Shown here in pieces: positions 11,145 through 21,659 of a stretch of DNA of 64,000 nt. Each line of letters begins with the position of its first letter. Position 1 is the stretch's first letter. Where the stretch lies: positions 554,777-618,776 of the forward strand of contig JAHNZQ020003150.1 of NCBI GenBank assembly GCA_019155205.2. Direction: 5' to 3'. The position numbers and the translations under genes are program-made. A model generated the notes under the pieces. That model made no database searches. It saw only the letters and a program-made list of their open reading frames with translations, and had not been told where the DNA came from. This DNA is from Gracilaria vermiculophylla. Its lineage: Eukaryota; Rhodophyta; Florideophyceae; Gracilariales; Gracilariaceae.

Positions 11145-11160
11145 CTGGGCCCATAACCTG
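11145..11160 (-). promoter_or_regulatory. TRIM primer-binding site
   Basis: Minus-strand GGTTATGGGCCCAGC lies directly after the 5' LTR (the LTR and site share about two bases at 11159-11160). It is the same half-tRNA-iMet site as in Copia1 and Copia2. The following interior (about 11108-11130) contains CTGGG-TTCAATT-CCCAG, a perfect T-arm-like hairpin whose loop fits the tRNA T-loop pattern. Confidence 0.85.
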
Positions 11161-11237
11161 TTGGAAAACAGATGAGCTATTTGCGCTATACTCTCTTGTG
11201 ACACAAGGCGCACAGTTCACCATTTGAACTATCAACA
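11159..11237 (-). repeat. TRIM 5' LTR (79 bp)
   Basis: Right direct repeat; a single A/G difference from the other LTR near the CACA(A/G)GGCGC segment. Confidence 0.9.
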
Positions 11238-12909
11238 CCGATGGCGCTACTGAGGCGCGTAACCGCTCGCGGAACAGTGCGGTCCAGCCCATGCATGGTT
11301 TCCATAGAACTTAGTTCTTTTCACAGTCTACCGCGGAGCGTCGTCGTTGGCACACCGTACGACCCAGTTGGTGGCAAAGGTTTAGAGTACCCCGTTGCTT
11401 ATTTGTTCCGACGCCACCGGTCTTGGTGTATTTCGTAAGCTTCGTAACCCGTAACCCCGAAGGCTTCTACCATGCGGTATAGAGCATCGCCTTGTCAGAA
11501 TGGGAAGTTCTGGTAGCCATTTTGTCTCGATTTGCTGTCCGTGACAGTATTTCCTGGAACAGTCGCTGCCCGGACCAGGATATCAACATATTTGGGTACT
11601 TTCCACCTGATTGGCTGTTTCGGCACACCCCCGGTACCATCGGCGTGATATACCGCATCGGTTTGGATCTGATTGTCGACGACACTGAATTCACGGTTCA
11701 CCAGTTGGAGGTCTATCGTACCGCATAGGCAGGTTTCAGGTGGAATTCCAACCAGTGATTTAAAGTGTTGGATATTGAGAAGTCAGTTGTCACCAGGCAA
11801 CGTAATTTGCCTGGAGATGTGCTCCGTCGTAAGGGCGCGCCATCATTTGCCCGTGAGGTGCATATTCTTGAGGGAGCTACTCCATTTGTGGTGACCACGG
11901 CTACATCCCAAGCCGGTGCGAGCGTACCGATGATCCAGGTACAGCACTCGGTTCCGCCTCCTCTTTGGGCCTTACTTTTGCAGCCACTGTCGGTGAGCCC
12001 CTCACCCGTCGGTGGAGGGGAGCTGTTGACTGAAACGGCCATTCCTGGTGCGCTGATGCATATTCAGTGGAAATGCACTACGCGTCTGAGCTTCACCCGT
12101 CTACAGAATTTGCACGAGGCGCTCACATCCTTGGAGCACCTGATTCCTCGACAAGCCGATTATGTTATTACGCTAAACCTTTTGGTGAAGTTTCGGAACG
12201 AGTTCCAGGCGGTGGTATGTCGCGCGGTGACCGAGCAGGTATCAACCCCAAGTTAGATAGTGGATCACACCGATACGGCGAGCGATCCAGTGCTTGAGAC
12301 CACGATGGGACCCTGTTTGGCATCCAACGTTGGGTACCCCGTGGATGATGTCGTTATGCCATCAACGTTGCTGCTCATGCATGAGGCTTCGTCTGGATCG
12401 TCCGAGGGTCTTCCTCCGTAGCCGCCCGGCTCACAGAGATCGGCTCCACATTAGTCCTCTGCTGGGAACTTTGCGGCGCAGACATCTTCCGGTCATCTTG
12501 ATACTAAGGCAGGCCCTGACGGAGTGGTATCCATTCCAGGTTCCAGTCCCATGGCTTAAGACCTTCTTGATTAGAGTTCTTAACCTGTTTCGGTAGCGAG
12601 TGGCTCCCAATGAATCTTGTGTTCGCCCGATGTACTCGTCGTGTTTTTCTATATGGCACCCCTAAGGTGTTTTGGATAGCTGAGTTGGTTAATGTGGGCT
12701 AGTTCCAGATGGCGTCCACTACCTTCTCCTTAGCATACATGTCTCACATGCGGCCTTAACCATCAATCGGTATCGTTTCCCTGCCTTTGCGCCAGTAGCG
12801 TATGTGGAAGCGGCGCGGGATATGGCTGAAAGGCTCCATCGCATCGTGCTCGCGGTACTACCCATACCACCGAATAAGGTAACGCAGGCCGATAGGGCTG
12901 CGTTCGTGG

Positions 12910-14400
12910 CTAAAGATGGTATCGTTGGCGTGTTTCGTCAGCTCTGGGACGTGTAGGCGCGTAGGGGCATCTGCCTGGGGTGGAGAGCTCCATCACGTAG
13001 TTCCAGCTGGAACCAAAGATGATAATGTCCACCTGCGTGTGCGGTGGAGGGGAGCGGGGTTCAATGCGAAGCGAAGTGGCAGGGGCCGCATCGATTGCAG
13101 TCGCCTTGCTCGTGCCCGAAAGGCCGGGCGCGTGTCGGGATGGGTCTAACGAGATGCGGTCGATAGAAATGGCAGACTCCAGACCATCGATGAGCACCGT
13201 TATGGTTTGGTCCTTCACGGCCAGGACCTGATACGGTCCGAAGGAGCGTGGAAGGAGTTTTGAGCAAATATCGTTGAAGACATCGATATCGTCCTTCTGT
13301 TCCGACAGTGTCGGTCGACGAACACCGGGTGGTACATCCATAAAGACGTAGTTATCTTTAGTCACCGTCGTGGTGCGATGAATCGATCGGTCATTTTGGG
13401 CCTTGTATCGTCGTTGTGCTTCAATCAAGTGACTCGTGGACATCTAAAGGGCAGAGGGCACCTTTTGGAGGATATTGCGCTTTGCCTGGGCCGGCGTAAA
13501 CGCACTCGGGGGTGCGATGGTGCCCGTTCCTGGTTCAAGGACAAGAACATGGGGTGGTTGTGATAGGTTGAGGTCGAATGGTGTGGTCTGGGTGGAGTGG
13601 TGAACCAGAACGTTGTACGCATAAGTCAGGGGCTGCAAGTACTTGGCCTAACTCGTTTCGTGGTCTTCGACATACTCTCGTAGGCGAGCCATTAGGTTTT
13701 GTTTGACTCGTTCCCCCTGTTCATTGGTTCGGAGGTTGTAGGCAGTACTTTTTCACGCCAAACATGGCGCATACCGCTTCGGAAAACTTTGATCGGAGTT
13801 TGGAGCCTTTATTGGTCAGAAGCTACACCAGGGTGCCATATGAGTACACCCAGTGAGATAAGAAAACTTCACCCAGTACCGCGGAGGTTGTTCGCTTCAG
13901 TGGGATAGCCCGCATGAGCTTCGTAAGTGGATCAGTGATATCCATGAAAAACTGATATCCACTCGTGGTTTTTGGCAGGGGCCCTTGGATTTTGATAGCG
14001 ACGAGCTCTAGGGGTCCCGTCGCTGGGAAGATTTTGAGATACTTTCGGTGCTTTCGGAGACCGCTCGGATTTTGACCAATGAAGCGCACTGAGCGACGTA
14101 GGTATAGACGTCGTGGGCTCTGTGGGGCCAGTAGAATGACCTTCGTAAAGTGTAGTACATCCTCGTGGCTCCCAGGTGGCTAGCTAATCATGGGTAGTGG
14201 GACAGATACATCATCTTGTGGCGTAGGGATGCCGGCACAACCTTCTACAGGCAGCCATCCAAAACAATGCGGCGAACGATATAACCCTGGTGGCCAAGGT
14301 CGAACGACGATCCTCTCATTCCCAATTGGTCAGCTAGGGACTTGCAGTGTGCATCAGTGCTTTGAGCCTGCAAAATCTCCTCATGGGTGATCGACGCAGT
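12910..14400 (-). pseudogene. G2 integrase
   Basis: On the minus strand a worn zinc-binding region (14200-14400) precedes the core (13823-14089). The core shows GPLELVAIKIQGPLP-like and MDITDPLTKLMRAIPL, matching Gypsy integrases; in intact enzymes the first motif carries the catalytic Asp, here seen as I-K. The C-terminal domain is open at 12910-13443 (177 codons) with the Gypsy pattern KLLPRSFGPYQVLAV followed by a Ser/Pro-rich tail without a chromodomain. Stops and shifts separate the parts. The stop at 12910 overlaps the end of the opposite-strand frame. Confidence 0.72.
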
Positions 14401-14639
14401 ATTCTGTGCTTCAGTAGAGTTAATTACAGATGGTCGCTGACTTTCTTCGGTGGTTTCTGGGTTCCGCCGTCTTTATAGCTCCTCGACACTGCCTTGTTGC
14501 TTCCCTGAAATGGTGAAGCAAAGAACATCGTCCTTAATGGGTTTGTTTTTAAGCCCCTCTGCATTCAAGGGAGACAGTGCGTCTGCGACATTGTCCTTGA
14601 GGCTCGAGCAGTATTGGACCTCGTAGTCGAACTCCATCA

Positions 14640-15110
14640 GCCGTAACCCTCAGCGGGCTTACCATCCTGAGGCCGCAGAAAGCCCAAGTATCCACCTCAG
14701 GGTGTCATGATCCGTTCGAAGCGTGCAGTGTGTACCGTAATGGTAAAGTCGCCACATTTTCATACTCCGTACCACCGCTAGGAATTCCTTCTCGGTACTG
14801 TAGTAGTTCGGCTCGGCGCTGTTGAGCGCTTCGCTCCAATAACCCACGGGCAATTGTGTTCCGTCATCCTGCCCCTGCATCAGTCAGCGACTGAATTGGG
14901 CATCTGATGCATCTGTGTCAAGTATATACGGTCGACCGCCTTTCGGTAGTGCCAGGGTTGGTGGTGCGAGGAGTGCGGCTTTCAATTTCTGGAACGCTCC
15001 CACCTCGTCTGTCTCCAGTAAATCAAACCGAGACGGTTACCCTTTCTTTAACTGGCAGTTCAATGGGCCCGCGGTGGTTGCAAATACTTTGATGAACCTT
15101 CAGTAGACAT
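14640..15110 (-). pseudogene. G2 RNase H
   Basis: The open part at 14659-14880 reads PVGYWSEALNSAEPNYYSTE, KEFLAVV and TDHDTLRWIL, the standard Gypsy RNase H core with the conserved E and D-H-x-L-x-W. Sequence toward 15110 is the RT-RNase H connection, with disrupted frames. Confidence 0.75.
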
Positions 15111-15162
15111 CACAAAGACCTAAAAAGGACCAAATATCGGTTTGGTATCGTGGGATTTTGGC

Positions 15163-15960
15163 CTAGCCCAAAGCTCGGATGTTGTGAAGGGCAACCTCTA
15201 TCTCTCCGGCGCTCATGAAGTGCCCGAGATACTCCATAGGCTTGGCTAGGAAGTCGCATTTGCGTAGCTTCAGCGTGATTGCTGCCTTCCGAAGGAGCTC
15301 CAATACCGTATGGACGTGGTCAATATGCTCCTGAACCGTCTTGAAGTAGATGACGATGTCATTTATGTGTACTAGTGCGGTCGTGCAATTTACCTTGGAC
15401 AATATGACGTCCTAGACGCGATGGAACGTGGCTGGCGCGGTGCATAGCACGAACGACAATAGTAGGAAGCGATACAAACCAGAATGGTACGAGAATGCGG
15501 TCTTGTCCCGATCCTGTTCAACTATGCCGATCTGCCAGTAGCCACAGTTGGCGTTCAGAGTGGTAATTATGTTCGCCTCCCCGAGAGAATCAATACAGTC
15601 ATCCATTCTTAGCATCGGGTACGAGTCCTTTACCGTTATGGAGTTCAATCTTTCGTAGTTCACACAAAAGCGAAATCGGGTGTCGCTCTCTTTTGGGCAA
15701 GCACGAAGGGCTCGCCCTCTCCGCATGTGCGGGTTCAATCCCAGCAGCGTGGGGCATCCGCTGAACCTCCAGTGCAATGATCTCCCTGGGGTTCGGGCTG
15801 GCTCGGTATAGTTGTTGCTGGATAGGGCGCGTACCCGGCACCAGATCAATATGGTGCTGATTGGCCTTGTTCATACCGAGCTGGTCAAACAGCATGATTT
15901 CTAACTGTTCCAGGAGAGACAAAATGCAACTGCAAACCCGTTCATCTTCTAGTCCGATCT
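15163..15960 (-). pseudogene. G2 reverse transcriptase with both catalytic motifs mutated
   Basis: Pieces 15599-15922 (HHIDLVPGTRPI, NPREIIALEVQRM), 15412-15849 (YERLNSITVKDSYPMLRMDD, GYWQIGI, KTAFSYHSGLYRF) and 15163-15402 (DHVHTVLELLRKA, KCDFLAKPMEYLGH) cover most of a Gypsy RT. The first catalytic motif reads TTLNANCGYWQ, where families have L-D-A-N-S-G-Y-W-Q. The Y-x-D-D box reads HINDIVIY. Loss of aspartate in both sites, plus the frameshifts, means no polymerase activity. Confidence 0.8.
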
Positions 15961-16342
15961 TGACCTAGTCTCTCCAATAGGCTACCTGGTCCAGCTCGAG
16001 TTTCGTGGTGTTCGGACGCCGTGGGGCTTCGTGGTTTCCCAGTACATTTTGGTTCGCATTTGCGTCAAAAACTCCTCCCCTCTCCTTGTATCGCACGTCC
16101 TTGTAGGATCTATCAGGTGATAGCTTGAACATGTGCTCCGAGGGTGGGAATACAGTCCTGAAGACGGTGTTTTGGGCAGTTTGACCGGATGGTTGCTGAC
16201 GTTTCTGACGTATACCTGGAATGGTTTGTTCGGTACGTTTACAACCAATCCGTTTGCCATTAAGGTCAAGTACTTGCCAAACAGTTTGGATTTGTTTCCT
16301 AGATTGATGGGGCCCAGTTGCAATCACTTGGCGCGAATAGCC

Positions 16343-16896
16343 TGCGGTAAAGTCAGCCCTCCTTTCGAGGTAGTAGAGCACAACGCGCGTTAGGAGTTTT
16401 TATGACTCCAAAGGTGCATGTTTCTAAAGCTGGTCTCCGGTATCCACTGTCGCGAGCCGGGGGACTTCTTGAAGGGGATCCGCAAACACCACGCGGAGCG
16501 GGAGGTTCACTGGGCGGACAATGCTCCTCCAGGCACTGCTATGATGCGACCTGGGGATCGGCGGCTTAGAAACCTGAGGACGATCGACGAGAGTCTCCAA
16601 CTGGAAAAGTAGATGAAGACTCAAGTGTGCTTTTCTTTACTTCCCCAGTGGTGGAGCGCAACCGGCAGATTAAGTATCAAGCGGGAATCCCGCCACGGCA
16701 GGTCTCACTACTGTAGTAATTACCTGCATAAATTAACTAAAATAGATATAAATTCTACCGTCCTTCAAGGATAATGTAACGCACGCGGGGAGAATTGTGC
16801 ACCACGTGGCTCAGTTAATAAAATACGAACCGTCCTTAGGAATAGTGTGCCATAAGGCCACACCACCAATTTTCCCGTAGGAGCCACTGTACTACA
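16343..16896 (+). mobile_element. Solo LTR of family A (copy A2) nested in G2 between protease and RT
   Basis: 554 bp, starting TGCGGTAAAGTCAG and ending CTGTACTACA, aligning along its length with A5 (50104-50656) and, inverted, with A3 and A4. Target duplications TAGCC (16338-16342) and CAGCC (16897-16901) match at 4 of 5 bases. G2 pol sequence resumes on both sides. Confidence 0.85.
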
Positions 16897-16901
16897 CAGC
16901 C

Positions 16902-17360
16902 ATTTCGTTTCGTGCATTGGGGGTATGGAGACCTTGGGAGCCAGGCGTAACTGGTTGAAAATGGTACCAATGGGTTGAACAGTCCGCGTACGAGTACAGC
17001 GCGCTATTCTCTTATGGTTTCCGATGATAGAGATTCGGGGGCCATCGTTGATCAGAACCGTTTGGGGTCGCGGGAAGATCGCCCTGGTGCGGCAATCGAT
17101 AAATGCAGTTCCCATAATAAAGTCCGTGGCGAACTTTTTCACGACGATAAATCGCACCCGAGCCTTAAGGTCTTGAGCAATAACCATTAACATGAAAAAC
17201 CCCATAATCGATAACGGCCGGTTGTCAGCATCAACAAGAGAGTGTTTTAAGTCGTACAACTGGAATTAGCTGAATAACCGTGACGGTATGAACTTGGCGT
17301 TAACCAGATTGTGTCTCGCGCTTGTGTCTAGGACGGTGACGCTAGTTACCGAATGGTTAG
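16902..17360 (-). pseudogene. G2 aspartic protease (retropepsin-like)
   Basis: Minus-strand translation near 17310-17345 gives VTVLDTSARHNLV, the retropepsin D-T/S-G-A site with the Gly replaced by Ser. About 70 residues later the flap-side motif FATDFIMGTAFID (about 17095-17135) gives the conserved I-x-G-x-D/A-F pattern. It is interrupted on the RT side by LTR A2. A stop lies between the two motifs near 17268. Confidence 0.7.
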
Positions 17361-17593
17361 AGGTAAACCAGACGGTGCTGTCTACCTTGTAGATACTGTG
17401 TTTTAGGAAGCATACTGTGGTCGGTGAGTCAAAAGTGTCTGCCTGCCCGGTAACGGTAGGGTAATCATTTATACTAAAACTATTTGGTGCTGGAAGGCCT
17501 TCCGAGGAAGAACGATTGGGGACGGCCTGTTCTCCAGCCGTTAGGCGTTCTTCGCCTATGAGGTAGAATCCTCACGTTGGAATTCGTCCGTGA

Positions 17594-19714
17594 TTAGGTG
17601 GACCTGTTGAGGTGGAGCATGTGGCGCAGGTGCATTGGCAGTGCGCATGCCCTTCGACGGTGTCCCAAAAATACCACGTTAGTTTTGGAGCCGCGTCGGC
17701 AGGAGCGCCACTGGCGCCTGGGGCTCGACCTCAGGGCAAGCCGTCGCGAGGTGTTCCGGTGAGAGGCAGAAACAACACAGGAGTTCGCCCATGTTGGGGT
17801 GCCTTGCCGCCATTGGTGGGGTACGTGGGCTCGGCCGATCAGCCAGTGGGTGCGTGAGCGCAGTGCGATACGATGACTGACCATTTCCATCCTGGTACGA
17901 TATCGCGAGTACTTGGGTCGGAGTGGCTGAGACCCTTGTAAAAGGAGCAGATACCGAAGACGGAACTGATATTAGATACGGTGAGCCAGCAAGCGAGCGC
18001 GGGGGTGGGATTCCCGAGGCCGCCGTTGTCCACTGAGATGTAGACAGCGACCCGAAGTTCGGCACCTCGTTAAACAAGTAAATGGCGGTACCGTATGGTC
18101 AGTGCCCGGCTGGTCCAGGGTTCGTTTCAGACAGTTCTTCGACGTCGAGAACGGACAGATTCGGCTAATCTTTCATGGATTTTGCGAACGGGGGCAGCGC
18201 GCTTTGGTTTCCGAGGCGGAGTGTGTCATACAGACCCTCCGTAAAATGGGCAAAACCATTGTAGTCCACCTTACGGTTTGTCATCAGATGGTTTCTAACC
18301 TGAGACCAGATTGGTCTATCAACGTTGTTGGCGAACATGGTTTTTAACCTAGCGGTGGTGAACACTTTCCCGCATTGGGACGCCGTTGCGTATAGCGAGT
18401 GAACGTATTCCAATTCGGTTTGTCCTGGCCGCTGGCAATGGTTGAGAACCTTCGAGTAGGCCTCCTGAATCACTTCATCGGTTGCGTAGGTTTCCAGTGG
18501 GAAGTTCACCACATATAGGTACGAGTAAAAGAGCTCGGTGTGTTCCTTATCTACCGTAATCGCTTTGCCCTGCTGGCAGCCGCGTACTGGGTCGCCCTTA
18601 TGACCCTTAAGGTAGAATTGGAACAAACACATGGCCGCTCTTCCTGAGAAACCGTTCCGGTCACATGCTATCCTGTATCTCTGAAGGAAGTCAATGATAG
18701 CGATTTCGTCGTCGCCCGAGAAGCGAATGTAGCCCATTTGAAACCTGAGCCGTTTGTGGTGCTTAGCTATGTTCTGAACAACCGTCTTGGTGCACTTAGC
18801 ATCACGATTGGCCAACCGGTAGGTATGGAAGTCAACCGCTTTAACGAACAAATCCTTAAGTGGTTGGGTCATATCAAGGTCTGCATCATTGTCGGAATCA
18901 GACTCCGAAGATTCGTGCCACTTGGACTTACCCTTACAATCTTTTTTCCCATTATTACAGCGAGGATTTCTCAGGCGTTTCCGCAAATCTTTACACGGTC
19001 CTTCTCACTGGAATCTGAGTCTGTGTCTGAGCCTGAAGAGTCGGGATCGCACCGATGACCCTTTTTCTTTGCCAATGTGGTCTCCTTCTTCTTTTAACGA
19101 TTAAAGTTTCGTCGTCGCTCGTACTCCGAGCTCAACGAACCACCATCGCCACCAGGGTCGCCAGCGCTAGCATCCCGCGCAGCGCTACCAATAGGTTTCA
19201 GGAGGTAGATGATCCTCTGGTCCTCTTAGTCCCATAAGGCGACCGCATTCCGAAGTTGGTCATGGTGCTTCTTAACAATTTGGTCATGCGGAAGTTTGTA
19301 TTAGACAGTCTGTACTAGCATGAGGAACTTTTGGTTATTATCTATGGTTGGCGGAAGGACCCGTCCGGTTTATTGGTCGTGCGGAGCCGTGACTGCGTGC
19401 TCCAGCAGGGATTCCTGTACTATATATTTAACTTATTCCCGAGCTTCCTGCTTGAGGGACTGGAAAACCATCGCTGGTAGATGGTCGGCCAGCGCTTGCG
19501 CGGCGCAATCCACAACCATCTTGGTTATCGATTCCAAATCCAACTATAGTACAACCTACTGTGGTTCCTCCGGAAGGGCGTGAGAAGCCATCTGTTCTGA
19601 CGGGGCGCCTTCCGAATCGGTAGCCGGGGGAACGGCGCTCCTTGCGGCCTGTTCTCCATTATCGGCGTGCACCTTAAATGTTTTCCCACGTAGCAATTCC
19701 TCAGGGTTATCCAT
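17594..19714 (-). pseudogene. G2 gag polyprotein with zinc knuckle
   Basis: A likely start is the minus-strand ATG at 19714-19712, about 200 bp from the primer site. The frame is broken by many stops and shifts. The best-preserved block is 18165-18986 (273 codons): a basic, acidic-cluster N-terminal part then a helical retrotransposon-gag domain (FSGDDEIAIIDFLQRYR … MCLFQFYLKGHKGD … GQTELEYVHSLYATAS). Further on, 17679-18077 is a Ser/Pro-rich stretch ending in CCFCLSPEHLATAC, a C-x2-C-x4-H-x4-C nucleic-acid-binding knuckle. The central domain aligns by eye with the gag remnant at 48350-48830. Confidence 0.78.
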
Positions 19715-19919
19715 GATTATTTGTAAGGACGGGGAGGACGGGCAGGCGCGCGACCCTCGACTCCACGAACCTTTCGGTCATCACTGCAGTTTAGACATAT
19801 CCGGGTATGTAAACTGATGATAGGCTGGATTGCTTTGCAGTGATCCTCGCAAACAAAACAGTATCCAGATCCACTTCCTTTCTTTCTTCTTTCGCAAACC
19901 AATTGGGTTTTCCACAATT

Positions 19920-19935
19920 CTAAATCGAAAGACCA
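19920..19935 (-). promoter_or_regulatory. G2 primer-binding site candidate
   Basis: Minus-strand TGGTCTTTCGATTTAG begins three bases after the end of LTR B3, with the TGG that pairs with a tRNA CCA end. Unlike the Copia and TRIM sites it would pair with a tRNA 3' end. I cannot name the tRNA. Confidence 0.6.
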
Positions 19936-19938
19936 AAA

Positions 19939-21026
19939 TGTGGGATATTTGGAGCGGCTCCAAACCAAAGGGTGGTCGTGTGGACGCGTGGCTAGTGAGT
20001 GTGTGGTATAACTAAAGCGGCTAAAAACCAAAAGGGTGTTCGTGTGGACGCGTGGCTAGGGAGCGCGCGGTGGGCTCAACCTAGAAGGTGGGAAAAGGAA
20101 ACCTGAGAGGTACGCGGTAGCACAACCACTGGGGGTGCGAGATAGCGGGCGCGCGGAATGCACCTATATTGGTAGTGATAGAATGCAACGCACGAGCGCT
20201 AGTAGAACCGCAAGGTAATGGACGAGCCGTAATGGTCGACTGTAGAAACCAAAACGGGGTTAGAGTTGTCCAAGAGGTGCTTACCTTTACTCTGGTGACG
20301 GGGACGGTTCGCACAGTGAGTATATCCACTATGCGAGGCCCCCGGGCCGACGCGGCCGGACGGGCCACGTGGCCAGGGGGAGATGCATCTGAGGTGCGCC
20401 CCCGGCACTCTACAGTAAATTCTAAAATTGATCTAGCAATTAAGATTACCTCTAGGTCATTCACATGGCTGTTCCCCATGCGAACCGTACACACCACCTT
20501 TGGCGCCAAATACTAGAATTACCTGACGGTCACTATACTACAGAGTGCTTGCTAGGCTCAACGTGGAAGGTAGGAAAAGAAAAATTGAGAGGTATGCGGT
20601 GGCATAACCACTGAAAGTGCGAGATAGCGGGCGCGAAAAATGCACCTATATTGGTAGTGATAGAATGCAAGGCATAGGTGCTAGTAGAACCGCAGGGTAA
20701 TGGAATAACCGTAATGGTCGACTGTAGAAATCAAAACGGGGGTAGAGGTGTACAAGAGGTGCCTGCCTTTACTTTTTGTGACGTAGGTGGCTCGCAAGAT
20801 GAAAATACTCACCGTACAAGGCCCACGAGCCGCCGTGATTGGCCAAGCCAGGTGGCAACCAGGAGGTGCACTCGAAATGCACCTCCGGCACCTTTCTGTA
20901 AAATCTAAAATCAGTCTGGCAATTAACAGTACCTCTAGGTAGACCATGCGGCTATGCGCCGTGCGTCCAGTGCTCACTACCCTTGGTACATAGGCGTGAG
21001 ATTTTTACCACAATCACTACACTACA
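19939..21026 (-). repeat. G2 5' LTR (family B, copy B3), split by nested LTR B2
   Basis: The two arms 19939-20001 and 20548-21026 together give about 542 bp and align with B1 and B2; the start is TGTGGGATA and the end CACTACACTACA. The split is caused by B2 inserting at GAGTG. Same orientation as B1, as required for an LTR pair. Confidence 0.82.
20002..20542. mobile_element. Solo LTR of family B (copy B2) inside the G2 5' LTR
   Basis: 541 bp from TGTGGTATAAC to ATACTACA, flanked by a perfect 5-bp duplication GAGTG (19997-20001 and 20543-20547). It inserted into another member of its own family, producing what first looks like a tandem LTR array. Confidence 0.92.
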
Positions 21027-21625
21027 GTCACAAAGTAAACGCTTATTGTAGAAATAACCTAGCTTATGTGCAGTGCTAGCTCAAAAAAGAAACATTGCCG
21101 GCAGATATTTTACAGCATGGAGGACAGCAATGTCTCAGCGAGATAGTGCATAATTGTGAATAACAATATTAAAAATAATTTGGAAATTGAAAAGAAGATA
21201 GAAAAGAAACAAAAACAGAAGTGATGGAATAACCTGCGCCTTTACCGGACTCAAAACCCATTGGAATGTACGGGGTTTAATATTAGGAATAGTTATAGCC
21301 AAAAAAGGCAGTTCAGTACATTTTGTGATTTGAAAAACGGTAATAAGAATTGCTGGGACAATATTTTATCTTCGACAATTAATGGCTACATTAATTCAAT
21401 GCACAAACGCTGTATTAGCGTTATTCAGCAAAAAGGTGGAAAACTTAGTTATTGAGTCGCCAAAAGAGACTTCAAGTTGATAGTTATGTAATATTTTTGA
21501 AGGGGTTTTTGACATGAATTTATTTTAAATCTTGATGATGTAGTCGTACAGTACAAAAATCACAATTATTTTACTTTGACACCAACGTGATATGTATGGT
21601 TTTGAAAGACTGCATACAGTACGTT
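21027..21625 (+). mobile_element. Tc1-like element T3, 3' fragment
   Basis: Contains a worn transposase C-terminal region near 21220-21455 (FCDLKNGNKNCWDN, STINGYINSMHKRCISVIQQ), matching T1 and T2. The terminal inverted-repeat region follows: inner repeat near 21485-21505 and outer repeat near 21588-21618 (CGTGATATG…TTTTGAAA). The 5' part is missing at the junction with G2. Confidence 0.7.
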
Positions 21626-21659
21626 ATGAGCCGTGAAAACGGTTAAATACCACAGAATG

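Larger units (their letters stand above)
10929..11237 (-). mobile_element. TRIM-like miniature LTR retrotransposon, 309 bp
   Basis: Two 79-bp direct repeats (10929-11007 and 11159-11237), differing at one base, start TGTTGG and end TCAACA, LTR-type ends. The 151-bp interior has no coding capacity. On the minus strand it begins with CAGGTTATGGGCCCAGC, complementary to the initiator tRNA-Met anticodon arm, and ends with a purine tract GGGCGAGGGGGC before the second LTR. A perfect 5-bp target duplication CCGAT flanks it (10924-10928, 11238-11242). Together these define a terminal-repeat retrotransposon in miniature. It must be mobilised by another element; the shared primer site suggests Copia machinery. 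The near-identical LTRs suggest it is younger than its host G2. Confidence 0.93.
9519..12956 (+). pseudogene. Coding-like region of G2 on the strand opposite gag-pol; function unknown
   Basis: Between integrase and 3' LTR the better-looking reading frames are on the + strand. Open pieces are at 9519-9899, 10041-10373, 10298-10579, 11241-11438, 11492-11728, 11765-12256 and about 12700-12956 (stop TAG 12954), in shifting frames as in a decayed gene. The pieces read like globular protein (for example DYGTEDPYPLV, YFPPDWLFRHTPGT, VAYVEAARDMAERLHRIVL), but I recognise no family. The last frame overlaps the integrase C-terminus tail to tail (12910-12956). Antisense extra ORFs between pol and 3' LTR are known in some plant Gypsy elements of the Tat group (Grande, RIRE2); homology to those is not claimed. 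Confidence 0.45.
8949..21026 (-). mobile_element. G2: 12-kb Gypsy retrotransposon, gag-pol on - strand, with an antisense coding region
   Basis: Family-B LTRs in the same orientation bound the element (8949-9491 and 19939-21026, the latter split by a nested LTR). On the minus strand the order is 5' LTR, PBS (19920-19935), gag, protease, RT, RNase H, integrase, opposite-strand region, polypurine tract (9494-9506), 3' LTR: a complete Gypsy layout. Flanks GTAAC (8944-8948) and GTCAC (21027-21031) agree at 4 of 5 bases, consistent with an old target duplication. Three later insertions (TRIM, A2, B2) remove about 1.4 kb from its apparent length, leaving about 10.7 kb of its own sequence. Frameshifts, stops and lost RT aspartates show it is inactive. 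Confidence 0.82.

Noticed and set aside
11040..11160. A tRNA gene, suggested by initiator-Met anticodon-arm and T-arm-like sequence
   Set aside because: The two arms are on opposite strands relative to a real tRNA, no acceptor or D arm pairs, and the site sits exactly at the PBS of a TRIM element.
19939..21026. Tandem duplication of an LTR
   Set aside because: GAGTG target duplications show one LTR inserted into another.
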